Of a DNA stretch of 49,371 bases, positions 15,848 through 24,635 are shown piece by piece. Numbering within the stretch: position 1 is the first letter of the stretch; each line of letters opens with the position of its first letter. The position numbers and the translations under genes are program-made. This stretch comes from Herbidospora galbida. GTDB lineage: Bacteria; Actinomycetota; Actinomycetes; Streptosporangiales; Streptosporangiaceae. Location of the stretch: NCBI RefSeq assembly GCF_005233835.1, contig NZ_SZQA01000047.1:1-49371 (forward strand), in the 5' to 3' direction. Below the pieces are notes generated by a model, which saw only the letters and a program-made list of their open reading frames with translations, had not been told where the DNA came from and did no database searches.

Positions 15848-18800
15848 ATGCGTTTGTTAACCCGAGGGTCGGTAGCCCTGACTCTGCTGGCCACGCTTGT
15901 CACACCTCTACCTGGGGCTGCTGCCGCCGAACCGCTTGGGGCGCCCGCAGCCGAGCCCGCACCCGTCCTCGTTGTGGACGAGAAGGTCGAAGCGGCCAAG
16001 AAAAGCGCGCGGGAGAAGGGCGAGCGCGTTCCCATTCCGTCGAAATTCACGGAGAACATGACCGTCTGGGCCGCCCCGGATGGGCAGACGTTACAGGCGG
16101 AGCTGCATACCAAGCCCATTCAGCTCAAGGACGAGGAAACCGGGTCGTGGAATCCGATCGACACCGCGATCGTCCGACGTGGCGGTAAACTTCAGGCGAA
16201 GCGTGTCAAGACGCCCCTTGAATTCGGTGGTGCCGGGTCGACCGATCTCGTGACGGCGGCGGGCGCCGAGGGAGCAGCGGGCTTCCGCTGGAAGAAGGGC
16301 CTGCCCGCCCCCAAGATCTCCGGAGACGAGACCGTCTACCGTGACGCCGTTGGCGCGGGTGCCGATCTGGTCGTGCGGGCCGAGCCTGATGGGTTCACCC
16401 AGCGAATCGTCTTCCGTGAGCGGCCGAAGAGGCAGGTGAGCGTCGAACTGCCGATGAAGCTCCCCAAGTCTCTGCGCTACGGGAGATCGCCGGCGGGAGT
16501 GCCGCAACTCATGACGGCCGGAGGGCAGCCGAAGGCGGCGCCCGTGGCCGTCCAGGCGATGGACGCCCGGGCCGAGCTGTCCCCGGACACCGGGAAGGTC
16601 GGCCAGGTCGACGTCACCTTCGAGGACGCCGAGGACGGAACCGTTCTGGTGCTGCGGCCGGACGCGGGCTTCCTGGCCGACCCCTCCGTCACGTACCCCG
16701 TGACGATCTCGCTGTCGAGCGTCTTCATCGGGGCCGGGCTTGAGAACGACGCCTGGGTGAACAAGAACGACCCGGGGCTGAACCATCTCACCGATACCTG
16801 GCTACGCGCCGGCACGACTCAGACGAGTGCCGATGTCGCACGCATCTACCTGCGGTATCTCATCAAGAACAGCGATCTGGAACACTCGACCATCCGCAAC
16901 GCCGACCTCATGCTGTGGAACTACCGCTCCGGCGCCCCCACCGGCAGCTCGAAGAACTGTGGCCTGGAGGTCGCGTCGGGAATCGTCGCGCGCCAGCTGA
17001 CGTCGAGCTGGGGATCGAGTCTGTCCTGGTACAACCAGCCGACCTGGACCACCACCGGTCAGGTGGCCAACAGGGCCGCGTACAGCGACACCGCCGGGTG
17101 CCAGGAAGGCGAGTTGATCCACTCCATCGAGCAGATCGTCCAGTCGTGGGCGGACGGCGATCCCGACCACGGCCTGGTGCTCATGGCACCCAGCGAGAGC
17201 GCCGTCATCAACTGGCGTCAGTACCGCTCGCAGGAGGGCGGCTCGCATGACCGTGAGTGGGGTCACGAGCCGATCCTCTTCGTGGAGTACGAACCCGCCC
17301 GGCAGCTCAATGTGGCCTACCTCACGGACAACGACGCGGCGACCCCCAACACCTACGAGGAAGACCTGGCTCAGGTCCTCGCGGGGAACTCCGGCGACAC
17401 TGACCCCGAGGCCGACGATCTTTCTCCGGCCGAGGCTCAGGCGGCTTCGCTGGAATCCGGTGTGTCTTTCGAGACCGAGCTCATGGAGGAAGGGCACAAC
17501 CCCGAGCTGACCGAAGAGGAGGTGGCGCTGGGAACCGACCCCGAACGTGGTGATGACACCCCGCCGGACCCCACGCCGTCGCCGAATCCGCAGCCCACGG
17601 CGGCCAACCCGGACGAGGTCCTGAACTCCAACCCGTACTTCGAGACCGACGTCGCTCCATGGACGGTCTCCGACGGGACGGTCACCCACTCCACCGCTCA
17701 TGCGCGCCCCGGAGGCGGAACGGGTTCGGCGCTCGTCAAGGCCGCGGCGGCGACGACGCTCCATTCCGAAGGAGGGATCCCGGTGTCCGCTGCGGAGTTC
17801 TACTCCGTGGGCGGCTGGCTGCTCTCCCCCGGTCACGACCTCGACGTCCGGTACGGGATCGACTGGTTCGACGCCTCGGGTGCATATCTGTCCTCGTCAT
17901 TGACCGACATCGGCCTGCGCGCGGATGACTGGCAGGAGGTGCTCGACTCGTACTGGCCGCCGGCGAACGCCGTGTCGGCACGGCTCCGGGTGGATCTCGT
18001 CAACCCGCCGGCTGACGCGGGACTGGTCGTGGACCAGCTTGAGCTGCTCGGTCCCGCCGTCCCGACTCCCCCGCCCTCGCCATCCCCCTCCCCTTCCCCT
18101 TCGCCGTCTCCGTCGGCATCACCTTCGCCTTCGCCGTCCCCCTCACCGACCCCGACGCCGACCCCGACACCGACTGGGCTCGTGGCCGAGTTCGGGATGA
18201 ACGAGGGAACCGGTTCGACGGTCGGCGACTCCTCCGGGTCCGGGAACACCGGAGTGGCGAGCGGCACCTCGTGGTCGGCCGGAAAGTTCGGCCAGGCGCT
18301 CACCTTCAACGGCACCACCGGCAAGGTCTCGGTCAACCACTCGTCGTCGCTCAACCTCGCCAACCGGGTGACCATGGAGGCGTGGGTCAACCCCACCACC
18401 CTCGCGGACTACCGGACCGTACTCATGAAGAACCACGGCGAGGGATCAAGCTACGGCCTGTACGCCTCGGCGGACGGTCCGCCGTCCTCCTGGGTGCTGC
18501 CAGCGGATGATCTCGGCCATGTCATCACCTTCGGCCAGTCCGTCCTGCCGGCGAACCAGTGGACCCATCTCGCCGCCACCTACGACGGAACCGTTTCGAA
18601 GCTGTACGTGAACGGCGCGCTCGCCGCGCAGGAGGCGGCAGGCGGACCGATCGCGACCTCGAACCTGCCCCTGTGGATCGGCGCCAACTCGTACTGGGGC
18701 GAATACTTCAAGGGCCGTATCGACGAGGTCCGCGTCTACAACCGGGTGCTGTCGCAGAGCGAAATCCAAGTCGACATGGCACGCCCGGTCGGACAGCAGG

Positions 18801-19978
18801 CCCTGTCCGCCAAGACGGCGGCCGCCATGTCACCCACCGATCCGGGCGTCCTCCCGTCGACCAAATGGTGGCCGGACAACATCGACTCCTGGAAGGAATG
18901 CGAGGACCACAGCCTTCTCTCCGGGCGGCGCGCAGGCTGGCTGAAGAACCGGTTCAACTGGTGTCAGACCCGGTTCATCAAAGCGCGCCGATGGGTGGAG
19001 AACAACAGGGGCCGGAAGATCACCACTGGCGAGCTGAAGGCCTGGCAGTACGTCCGCGTGGAGTCGAGCCTCGACAAGCGCGAGTTCACCGTCTACAACA
19101 AGATCATTCCCACCTCGATCAACTGGGGCACGCTCTACAACGCCGATGTCGAACTCCTGCCGGCCTACCGAGGTTCGTCAGGCAGTTGCTGGCCGTCCGA
19201 GAGCTACGGGCAGCAGAAGGGCACGCTCTTCAGCTGGGGACTCGGCTACGACGGGAACGACTGGGACTCCGCATGGACCTTCAAGTCCACGTTCACCGAG
19301 CAGAACGGACCGGCGATCGAGCAGTGCAACGTCAAACCGGTGATGAGGATCACTGGGGAGACCTTCAACATCAGAATCAAGAACAGCACCAACGTCTCTG
19401 TCCGTTGCGACCGCGCGGCGATTTTCAACTGGTATCCGCAGGGCGGCTGCGTGGTGTCAAAGGGCTATCCGGTCATGCACATGGGCCGCTATGACGTGAA
19501 CGAGAAGGGCCAGAGCTGGCCCGAGCAGTACGACGCCATCTGGCGGGCGCTCCACCTTCCGACCGGAAGCTGGCCGGAGCCCGGCGGGGTCAACTTCCCG
19601 AACGTCCCGAAGGGCACGCCCAAGAGCATCCCCGGCCTTTCCATCAGCGATCCGCTGCACAGAGCGACGAGCGGTACGCTGAACAACGATCAGCGAACGG
19701 AGTCGCAGCGCATCTGCCGAACCGAGCTGAGGCGGACCTGGCCGGGCGACATCAGAGTGCACGGCGACAAGGCCCTGAACTGCGACGAATATCCCTTCGC
19801 CTCGACACACGAGGGTTCACTCAGCGCCGATCCGCGCTACAACTATTCGGTGTTCCTGATCAACGCCCGGCACAACCAGCGCTTCGGTAACTCCCTCGGC
19901 GCCTGGTTCCACAACAACAGAATGCTGGATTGGGACCCGTTCCTGATGAATCTGCACACCAGGTTCTACTGGACCTGA
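15848..19978 (+). CDS. Secreted multidomain protein with C-terminal NucA/NucB DNase domain (polymorphic-toxin-like)
   Basis: The 1376-residue protein has a signal peptide (to about residue 27). A long N-terminal region as found in actinobacterial Rhs- and wall-associated proteins follows, then a DNRLRE-type domain near 295-450 and an acidic stretch. A carbohydrate-binding-like beta domain spans about 592-735. A Pro-Ser/Thr linker follows (about 737-776), then a LamG/concanavalin-like domain (about 777-977). The last 100 residues carry the NucA/NucB nuclease signature NCDEYPFAST (near 1311-1320) with EGS, a following asparagine-histidine region and LDWDPF at the end. This is the layout of secreted or surface polymorphic toxins: trafficking and binding modules in front of a C-terminal DNase. 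It could also be a scavenging nuclease. ATG with GGACGA upstream. Confidence 0.85.
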   Translation: MRLLTRGSVALTLLATLVTPLPGAAAAEPLGAPAAEPAPVLVVDEKVEAAKKSAREKGERVPIPSKFTENMTVWAAPDGQTLQAELHTKPIQLKDEETGSWNPIDTAIVRRGGKLQAKRVKTPLEFGGAGSTDLVTAAGAEGAAGFRWKKGLPAPKISGDETVYRDAVGAGADLVVRAEPDGFTQRIVFRERPKRQVSVELPMKLPKSLRYGRSPAGVPQLMTAGGQPKAAPVAVQAMDARAELSPDTGKVGQVDVTFEDAEDGTVLVLRPDAGFLADPSVTYPVTISLSSVFIGAGLENDAWVNKNDPGLNHLTDTWLRAGTTQTSADVARIYLRYLIKNSDLEHSTIRNADLMLWNYRSGAPTGSSKNCGLEVASGIVARQLTSSWGSSLSWYNQPTWTTTGQVANRAAYSDTAGCQEGELIHSIEQIVQSWADGDPDHGLVLMAPSESAVINWRQYRSQEGGSHDREWGHEPILFVEYEPARQLNVAYLTDNDAATPNTYEEDLAQVLAGNSGDTDPEADDLSPAEAQAASLESGVSFETELMEEGHNPELTEEEVALGTDPERGDDTPPDPTPSPNPQPTAANPDEVLNSNPYFETDVAPWTVSDGTVTHSTAHARPGGGTGSALVKAAAATTLHSEGGIPVSAAEFYSVGGWLLSPGHDLDVRYGIDWFDASGAYLSSSLTDIGLRADDWQEVLDSYWPPANAVSARLRVDLVNPPADAGLVVDQLELLGPAVPTPPPSPSPSPSPSPSPSASPSPSPSPSPTPTPTPTPTGLVAEFGMNEGTGSTVGDSSGSGNTGVASGTSWSAGKFGQALTFNGTTGKVSVNHSSSLNLANRVTMEAWVNPTTLADYRTVLMKNHGEGSSYGLYASADGPPSSWVLPADDLGHVITFGQSVLPANQWTHLAATYDGTVSKLYVNGALAAQEAAGGPIATSNLPLWIGANSYWGEYFKGRIDEVRVYNRVLSQSEIQVDMARPVGQQALSAKTAAAMSPTDPGVLPSTKWWPDNIDSWKECEDHSLLSGRRAGWLKNRFNWCQTRFIKARRWVENNRGRKITTGELKAWQYVRVESSLDKREFTVYNKIIPTSINWGTLYNADVELLPAYRGSSGSCWPSESYGQQKGTLFSWGLGYDGNDWDSAWTFKSTFTEQNGPAIEQCNVKPVMRITGETFNIRIKNSTNVSVRCDRAAIFNWYPQGGCVVSKGYPVMHMGRYDVNEKGQSWPEQYDAIWRALHLPTGSWPEPGGVNFPNVPKGTPKSIPGLSISDPLHRATSGTLNNDQRTESQRICRTELRRTWPGDIRVHGDKALNCDEYPFASTHEGSLSADPRYNYSVFLINARHNQRFGNSLGAWFHNNRMLDWDPFLMNLHTRFYWT

Positions 19979-19987
19979 CAAACCCGG

Positions 19988-20016
19988 CCCGGTGGCGGAC
20001 ACGGTCCGCCACCGGG
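19988..20016 (+). terminator. Strong hairpin between the nuclease gene and the next gene
   Basis: CCCGGTGGCGGAC (19988-20000) and GTCCGCCACCGGG (20004-20016) form a perfect 13-base stem with a three-base loop, starting nine bases after the nuclease stop. There is no T-run. It may be a terminator or an intercistronic stabiliser that gives the two genes different expression. Confidence 0.55.
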
Positions 20017-20041
20017 CGTCCGATCGAAGCGGGAAACAGCA

Positions 20042-20503
20042 TTGCGCGCGAACTTCAGTGACGTCGTCACCGTTCAATACGGCCAGTTCCTGGTCCTCGA
20101 CATCGACGGCGCCGACGGTGTCCCCCCGGGCGAACCCAGCCCGTACGACCTTTCCTTCGACGACGAGGAATGGTTCCAGCCGGTCATGAACGGCGCCCTG
20201 GTGAGCACCGGCTATTCCGACCATCTCACCGAGGTGCGGTTCGAACTCTGGGATGCCGCCCCGCCACCGCCGGACGAGGAGGCGTGGCAGTGGTCGGGCG
20301 CCTTCTTCTCGAGTTCGGGCAGGCTTCGCCTAGCCACCTTGATGACCGATGAGGCCCATGACGTTTTCGATCTGGGCAGACGCGAGAACTGGTGGAACCT
20401 CCGGGCCATCCAGATAAGGATCGGCAACCCCGACGAGGCGACCTGGGAATCCGGCCCGCCCCGGGACATCGAGCTTTACCGGCTGCAGTTCTGGCCTCAG
20501 TAG
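20042..20503 (+). CDS. Small acidic protein, candidate immunity protein for the NucA/NucB toxin
   Basis: The protein has 153 residues, no signal peptide and no membrane helix, and is strongly acidic (for example DLSFDDEEW and PPPPDEEAW). It is rich in tryptophan and predicted to be largely beta. I do not recognise its family. It starts at a TTG at 20042, after AAGCGGGAAAC, only 63 bases behind the nuclease gene and in the same direction. A small acidic cytoplasmic protein right behind a toxin-like C-terminal nuclease is the classic position and character of an immunity protein. This role is inferred, not shown. The next gene is convergent, so the two form an isolated pair. Confidence 0.7.
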   Translation: MRANFSDVVTVQYGQFLVLDIDGADGVPPGEPSPYDLSFDDEEWFQPVMNGALVSTGYSDHLTEVRFELWDAAPPPPDEEAWQWSGAFFSSSGRLRLATLMTDEAHDVFDLGRRENWWNLRAIQIRIGNPDEATWESGPPRDIELYRLQFWPQ

Positions 20504-20531
20504 GCGAATCCGCAAATGCCCGGCTCGTCCG

Positions 20532-21899
20532 TCAGGAGGATTCGCCGAAGCGTGCCCGCCACGGTCCCGGCAGCTTCTGCGCTTCCCAGTCGTCGGTGTA
20601 GGCCGGCGGCTTGACGCCCCGGTGGGTCACGATGAGGTCGTAGCCGCGCTCCCTGAACTCCTGGATGCGCGCGGGCATGGTGTCGTCGAACCGCTGGGCG
20701 ATGGCCTGCGACTCGCAGCCCAGCAGGTAGCCGAGCTGGGCGCCGCCCTGTCCGTAGATCACGCACGGCCCCTCGATCCGGGGCCTGAGTTCCTCGGCGG
20801 CGGCGTTCATGACGTCGCGTTCGGCGCGGGTGTCCGACGACATGGCGACGGCGACGGCGCCCTGGAGGATCAGGTGGGCGGCCACACCGGCCAGGACCGG
20901 TAGGAGGGCCAGCCGCGCCGCGTTCGCGATGGGGAGGGCGAGCAGGGCGTACACCGGGAGCAGGAAGCGCGGGGCGGCGTAGTCGACGTAGAAGAAGTAC
21001 GGCAGGGCCATCGCCACGGCCGTGGCCGTGGCCAGGGCGAGCGGGCGGAACCATGCGGTGTGCCGAGCCGCCCACAGGCCCGCGGCCGTGGCCAGCGGGA
21101 TCGCGATCCACCAGATGAGCAGGACGGGGGACACGCCGCCGCACTCGACCCCGAAGCGGCACAACGCCGGGCCGTCGAGGGCGCCGGCCTGCTCGCCCAG
21201 AGTGCTGGTCAGACCGGTGTCGTTGTGCTCTCCGGCTGCCCCCAGGCGTTCGGTGACTCCGCCGAACCGGACGATCGCCTCGGCCATCCACTGGGCCCAG
21301 CCGATCCCCAGCCCCACAACCAGCGCGGCCAGCTCCCGGAACTGCCGCTGCCACAGGGCGTAGGCGGCCAGCGGGACCGCCAGCACCAGCGCGTCGGTCG
21401 GGCGCATGAGCGAGACGGCCACCATGGAGGCGCCCAGGCCCAGCGGGGTTCCGGTCAGCAGGAAGCCGGTGGCGGCGACCGCGCCCAGCGCGACGTAGAG
21501 GTTGGGCATCGCCTGGTTGCCGTAGAAGAGGGACAGCCAGCATCCGGCCAGCAGCAGGGCGGCCAGCGGGACGACCCAGTGGTTCTTGACCCGCAACCAG
21601 ACGGCGAAGGCGCCGAAGAGGGCGGCGGAGGAGATCAGAGTCAGCCAGATCCGCAGCACGACCACCTCGTCGGTGATCGCCACGATCGGGGCGACGAGGA
21701 GCGGCACCCCTTGTGCGCGTGGGGCGGAGTAGACGGCGGGCGGCGCGTGGGCGGCGTACTGCGAGGCGTAGACGGCCTCGTCCCAGCCGATTCCCATGCC
21801 GAGGGTGGGGATGAGGAGCTGGGCGGCGAGGTAGAGCAGCGCCACCCCCGCGAGCAGGACCGCGGGGGTGGTGGTGACCTCTCGCCGGACGATGACCAT
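20532..21899 (-). CDS. GT-C-like integral membrane glycosyltransferase
   Basis: The protein has 455 residues with about ten to eleven hydrophobic segments. After the first helix comes GMGIGWDEAVYAS, with Asp40-Glu41 in the position of the catalytic acidic pair of GT-C (GT39/ArnT-like) enzymes, which use lipid-linked sugars. The C-terminal 100 residues form a soluble domain (GPCVIYGQGGAQLGYLLGCES). The ATG at 21899 has GGGAGGG just upstream and is preferred over a start 81 bases further out. It is convergent with the candidate immunity gene. The sugar and acceptor are unknown; the family assignment rests on topology and the DE motif. Confidence 0.65.
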   Translation of the reverse strand: MVIVRREVTTTPAVLLAGVALLYLAAQLLIPTLGMGIGWDEAVYASQYAAHAPPAVYSAPRAQGVPLLVAPIVAITDEVVVLRIWLTLISSAALFGAFAVWLRVKNHWVVPLAALLLAGCWLSLFYGNQAMPNLYVALGAVAATGFLLTGTPLGLGASMVAVSLMRPTDALVLAVPLAAYALWQRQFRELAALVVGLGIGWAQWMAEAIVRFGGVTERLGAAGEHNDTGLTSTLGEQAGALDGPALCRFGVECGGVSPVLLIWWIAIPLATAAGLWAARHTAWFRPLALATATAVAMALPYFFYVDYAAPRFLLPVYALLALPIANAARLALLPVLAGVAAHLILQGAVAVAMSSDTRAERDVMNAAAEELRPRIEGPCVIYGQGGAQLGYLLGCESQAIAQRFDDTMPARIQEFRERGYDLIVTHRGVKPPAYTDDWEAQKLPGPWRARFGESS

Positions 21900-22024
21900 G
21901 GCGCCCTCCCGATACCGCCGAAAGGGGCTCTCCTTACCTCCAGACAAGCGGGCACACCTGGCTGATAGGACAGTTCTCAACGCGATCGGGCTTTGATGAT
22001 CTCCTGCTCGCCGTCCCTTTCCGG

Positions 22025-22867
22025 TCAGGTCTCGCCGTTTGACGAAGGGGCGGCGTCAGGCCGCCAGAGCCAGTTCTGCCGGGTGTACAGCGGCCGGAGC
22101 CCGGACCTGATCATGTTGTTCAGCGACGGGTTGACCTGGCCCTCCGCCGGTTGCCCGGTTTCGGCGACGAGCCAGCGGCAGCCGGCGTTCGCGGCCTCTT
22201 TGGCGCGAATCGCCAGCAGAGCCGACTGGGCTCCGCGGTTGCGGTACTCGGGAAGGGTCGCGCCGGTGTTCAGCGAGCCGACCTCGCCGTGCAGGAAGAG
22301 GTTCGCGCCGGCGACCATGCGATCGCCGTCCCAGGCCGCGAAGGGCCGGGTGGACGGATGCTCCACTCCGGCCACCAGCATTTCCGCGATCCCCTTCTCC
22401 GGCATGCCGAAGCCGCGGAGCACGACAGAGGCCCACTCCCGGGCGTCTTCAGGGGTGACGGGTCCGACGCGCAGGTCGGTCGCGCCGGGGCTGAAGACGT
22501 CGATCGGGCACCACAGTTTCACGATCCGCCCGCCCTCGCGCAGGTGGTGCCTGGTGCGGATGTCGTCCCAGTTCGACGGCAGAACAGAGGGAGCGATCTG
22601 CAGGGTCGCGCCGTCGCTGCCTTCCCCGCGGTAGAAGTCCAGGATCCGGTCGACGAGTGCGTGGGTGACCGGCTCCTCGAAGCCGAACCCCAGGGCCTTG
22701 CTCCAGAAGTTCGTCGGGTCGTCGCGCATCGAGAGGGCAACGCCTCCACCGATGCGCGTGGTCGTGACGCCGAGCTCGGTCCGCACCGACGATGGTGCGC
22801 CGGACTGGTAGAGGTACATGAACTCCGCCTCGGCGCCTTCGGCCAGGGCGGTCTGATCCAGATACAA
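22025..22867 (-). CDS. GNAT-family N-acetyltransferase
   Basis: The protein has about 280 residues. The C-terminal half is a GNAT fold: VGPVTPEDAREWASVVLRGFG begins it, and GATLPEYRNRGAQSALLAIRAKEAANAGC contains the acetyl-CoA pyrophosphate-binding R-x-x-G-x-Q/A loop. SLNNMIRSGLRPLYTRQNWLW follows. The N-terminal half (YLYQSGAPSSVRTELGVTTTRIGGG) resembles the partner domain of double-GNAT enzymes. The start is uncertain: the TTG at 22867 has GGGGAAG six bases upstream, while the frame stays open to 22942. The substrate is unknown. Confidence 0.78.
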   Translation of the reverse strand: MYLDQTALAEGAEAEFMYLYQSGAPSSVRTELGVTTTRIGGGVALSMRDDPTNFWSKALGFGFEEPVTHALVDRILDFYRGEGSDGATLQIAPSVLPSNWDDIRTRHHLREGGRIVKLWCPIDVFSPGATDLRVGPVTPEDAREWASVVLRGFGMPEKGIAEMLVAGVEHPSTRPFAAWDGDRMVAGANLFLHGEVGSLNTGATLPEYRNRGAQSALLAIRAKEAANAGCRWLVAETGQPAEGQVNPSLNNMIRSGLRPLYTRQNWLWRPDAAPSSNGET

Positions 22868-22977
22868 CTTGATCTTCCCCGTTGGATGTCGCGGACGTCC
22901 CCCAGCCGCCGGTGCGCGCTCTGGGGGACCTGACACAGGCAAGATGCAGCGATCGGGGCGGAAAGTTCGATTTCCGG

Positions 22978-23928
22978 CTACTCGGCTTGCGGAACATCCC
23001 GGCGGGGACGCGGATGGAACAGCCGGATCTTGTGGACGCGGTCTTTCACCAGGTGATTCACCCAGACGACGGTGGGCGGGCAGTGGAAGGGATCGTCGGG
23101 CGGGCTGATGAGCCGGTTCTCCCAGATGACCACGTCACGGCCGATCACGACGTCGGCGACGCGCTGCCGCACACCGATCGCGAGGTCGCGGTTCATCGCC
23201 CCCAGCAGGTAGTCGACGCCCTTCGTGCGCGCGCCCTTCATCGTGGTGATCTCCACCTCGGGCAGGCAGAGGTCGGACAAGGCCTGCCCGAACGCGCCGT
23301 CGCGGGCGGCCCGCATCGTCTCCTCGGCCTGTCTGCGGCGCCGCTCGATCGGGACCGTCATGTCGCCGTGGGGCAGGCCCGCCGTGGCCAGCAGCGCCTC
23401 CGACAGCTTGGCCCGCGCCTGGCTGAGCCTGCTGCGCACCGTGCCGACAGGGACGTCGCACACCTGCGCGATGTGCTCGTAGGAGGTGATGTCGGTGAAG
23501 TAGCGCAGCAGCGTCACCAGACGCAGGCGTGGTGACAGCTCGTCCAAGGCGTGCCACACCCAGTCCCGCAGGGCGTAGCGGTTCAGGAGTCCCTCGGGAT
23601 CGCGATCAACACGAGAGAGGAGCAGGGTCTCGACCTTTTCGACGGGTATGGGCTTCGTGCCGCGCACCTGCATCAGGCAGGCCGAGCGGACGATCGCCCG
23701 CAGCCACGGCCTCAGGGCCGCCGGATCGCGGAGATCTCCGATTCGGCGCAACACGATCAAGACGGCTTCCTGGACGGCGTCTTCGGCGTCAGGACGGTAT
23801 CCGAGGATGCTGTACGCCACCGCCAGCATGTCCGCCTGATGCGTGGCCAGCAACAGGCCGAGTGCGTGGACATCGCCCGACTGCGCCTCGCGGACGAGGT
23901 CGGTCTCGGTGAGTAGGGCGTTGTCCAT
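22978..23928 (-). CDS. ECF sigma factor with C-terminal SnoaL/NTF2-like domain
   Basis: The 316-residue protein has a sigma region 2 (AYSILGYRPDAEDAVQEAVLIVLRR, near residues 38-62). Its sigma region 4 helix-turn-helix is TSYEHIAQVCDVPVGTVRSRLSQARAKL. About 130 residues follow that resemble the SnoaL/NTF2-like extension of ECF41/SigJ-type factors. In those groups the extension replaces an anti-sigma factor and tunes activity. No anti-sigma gene is adjacent. The ATG at 23928 has GAAAGG upstream. It is transcribed in the same direction as the GNAT gene behind it (111-base gap). Confidence 0.85.
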   Translation of the reverse strand: MDNALLTETDLVREAQSGDVHALGLLLATHQADMLAVAYSILGYRPDAEDAVQEAVLIVLRRIGDLRDPAALRPWLRAIVRSACLMQVRGTKPIPVEKVETLLLSRVDRDPEGLLNRYALRDWVWHALDELSPRLRLVTLLRYFTDITSYEHIAQVCDVPVGTVRSRLSQARAKLSEALLATAGLPHGDMTVPIERRRRQAEETMRAARDGAFGQALSDLCLPEVEITTMKGARTKGVDYLLGAMNRDLAIGVRQRVADVVIGRDVVIWENRLISPPDDPFHCPPTVVWVNHLVKDRVHKIRLFHPRPRRDVPQAE

Positions 23929-24041
23929 GCCTTTCAGCGTATTGACACCATGTGACTGGGTCTGCCGCCCGACTGTCAGACTCGCGGGTCACCGGCGACG
24001 TGTGGGTCGCACCCGGTAGAAACCGGATATCTTCGGGCGCC

Positions 24042-24506
24042 ATGAGCTCCCGGTACGCATGGTCTGAACGCTTTCCTTCGGGACACCCGGCGGTCAGCCC
24101 ACTCGGGGATCTGCATTCTCCGGCCACCGAAGCGGAGATCCGTGGGCTTGAAGAGCGGCTCGGTGTGGAATTGCCGCCGAGTTATCGGCAGTTCCTTCTG
24201 TTCACCGACGGCTGGGGCAGCGACGACGACTGCCGCCTACTGCGGGTCGAGGAGATCGGCTGGCTCCGGGATGTCGATCCTTCGACGGCCGAGAGCTGGT
24301 CAGCGCCCACGACGGAGAGGAGCGTGCCCGACTCCCTTCTGGCCGGATATTGGGATGACGGAGTGGCTCTCCTCAATCCCCGCGTCAGCACCGCTGAAGG
24401 CGAATGGGAAGCGTGGTATCTCGCGCCATGGCTTCCGGGGGCCAACCGTTACAGGTCTTTCTGGGACCTCGCAATGGATGAGCTGAGAATGCGATACGCA
24501 CACTGA
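24042..24506 (+). CDS. SMI1/KNR4 (SUKH) family protein, orphan immunity-like
   Basis: The protein has 154 residues. The core ATEAEIRGLEERLGVELPPSYRQFLLFTDGWG is the SUKH-domain opening, with the conserved LP-x-SYR and hydrophobic-F-x-D-G-W motifs. A later WEAWYLAPW and SFWDLAMDEL are consistent with the fold. SUKH proteins are common immunity proteins of contact-dependent and polymorphic nuclease toxins. No toxin gene is directly adjacent; the nearest nuclease toxin candidate is the protein at 15848-19978. The ATG at 24042 is chosen because upstream codons look non-conserved; the frame is open to 23952. Confidence 0.82.
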   Translation: MSSRYAWSERFPSGHPAVSPLGDLHSPATEAEIRGLEERLGVELPPSYRQFLLFTDGWGSDDDCRLLRVEEIGWLRDVDPSTAESWSAPTTERSVPDSLLAGYWDDGVALLNPRVSTAEGEWEAWYLAPWLPGANRYRSFWDLAMDELRMRYAH

Positions 24507-24635
24507 GTCGACGGCGCCGGGTGAGCGCGGGCTACGGCTATCCCCCCTGGGGACCGATCAGGTAGGGCCCTACTCAAGACGCGGTCCCGTCGGCCGCGCA
24601 GGATCCCCGATTGAGCGCACCTTCAGGAGGGGACC

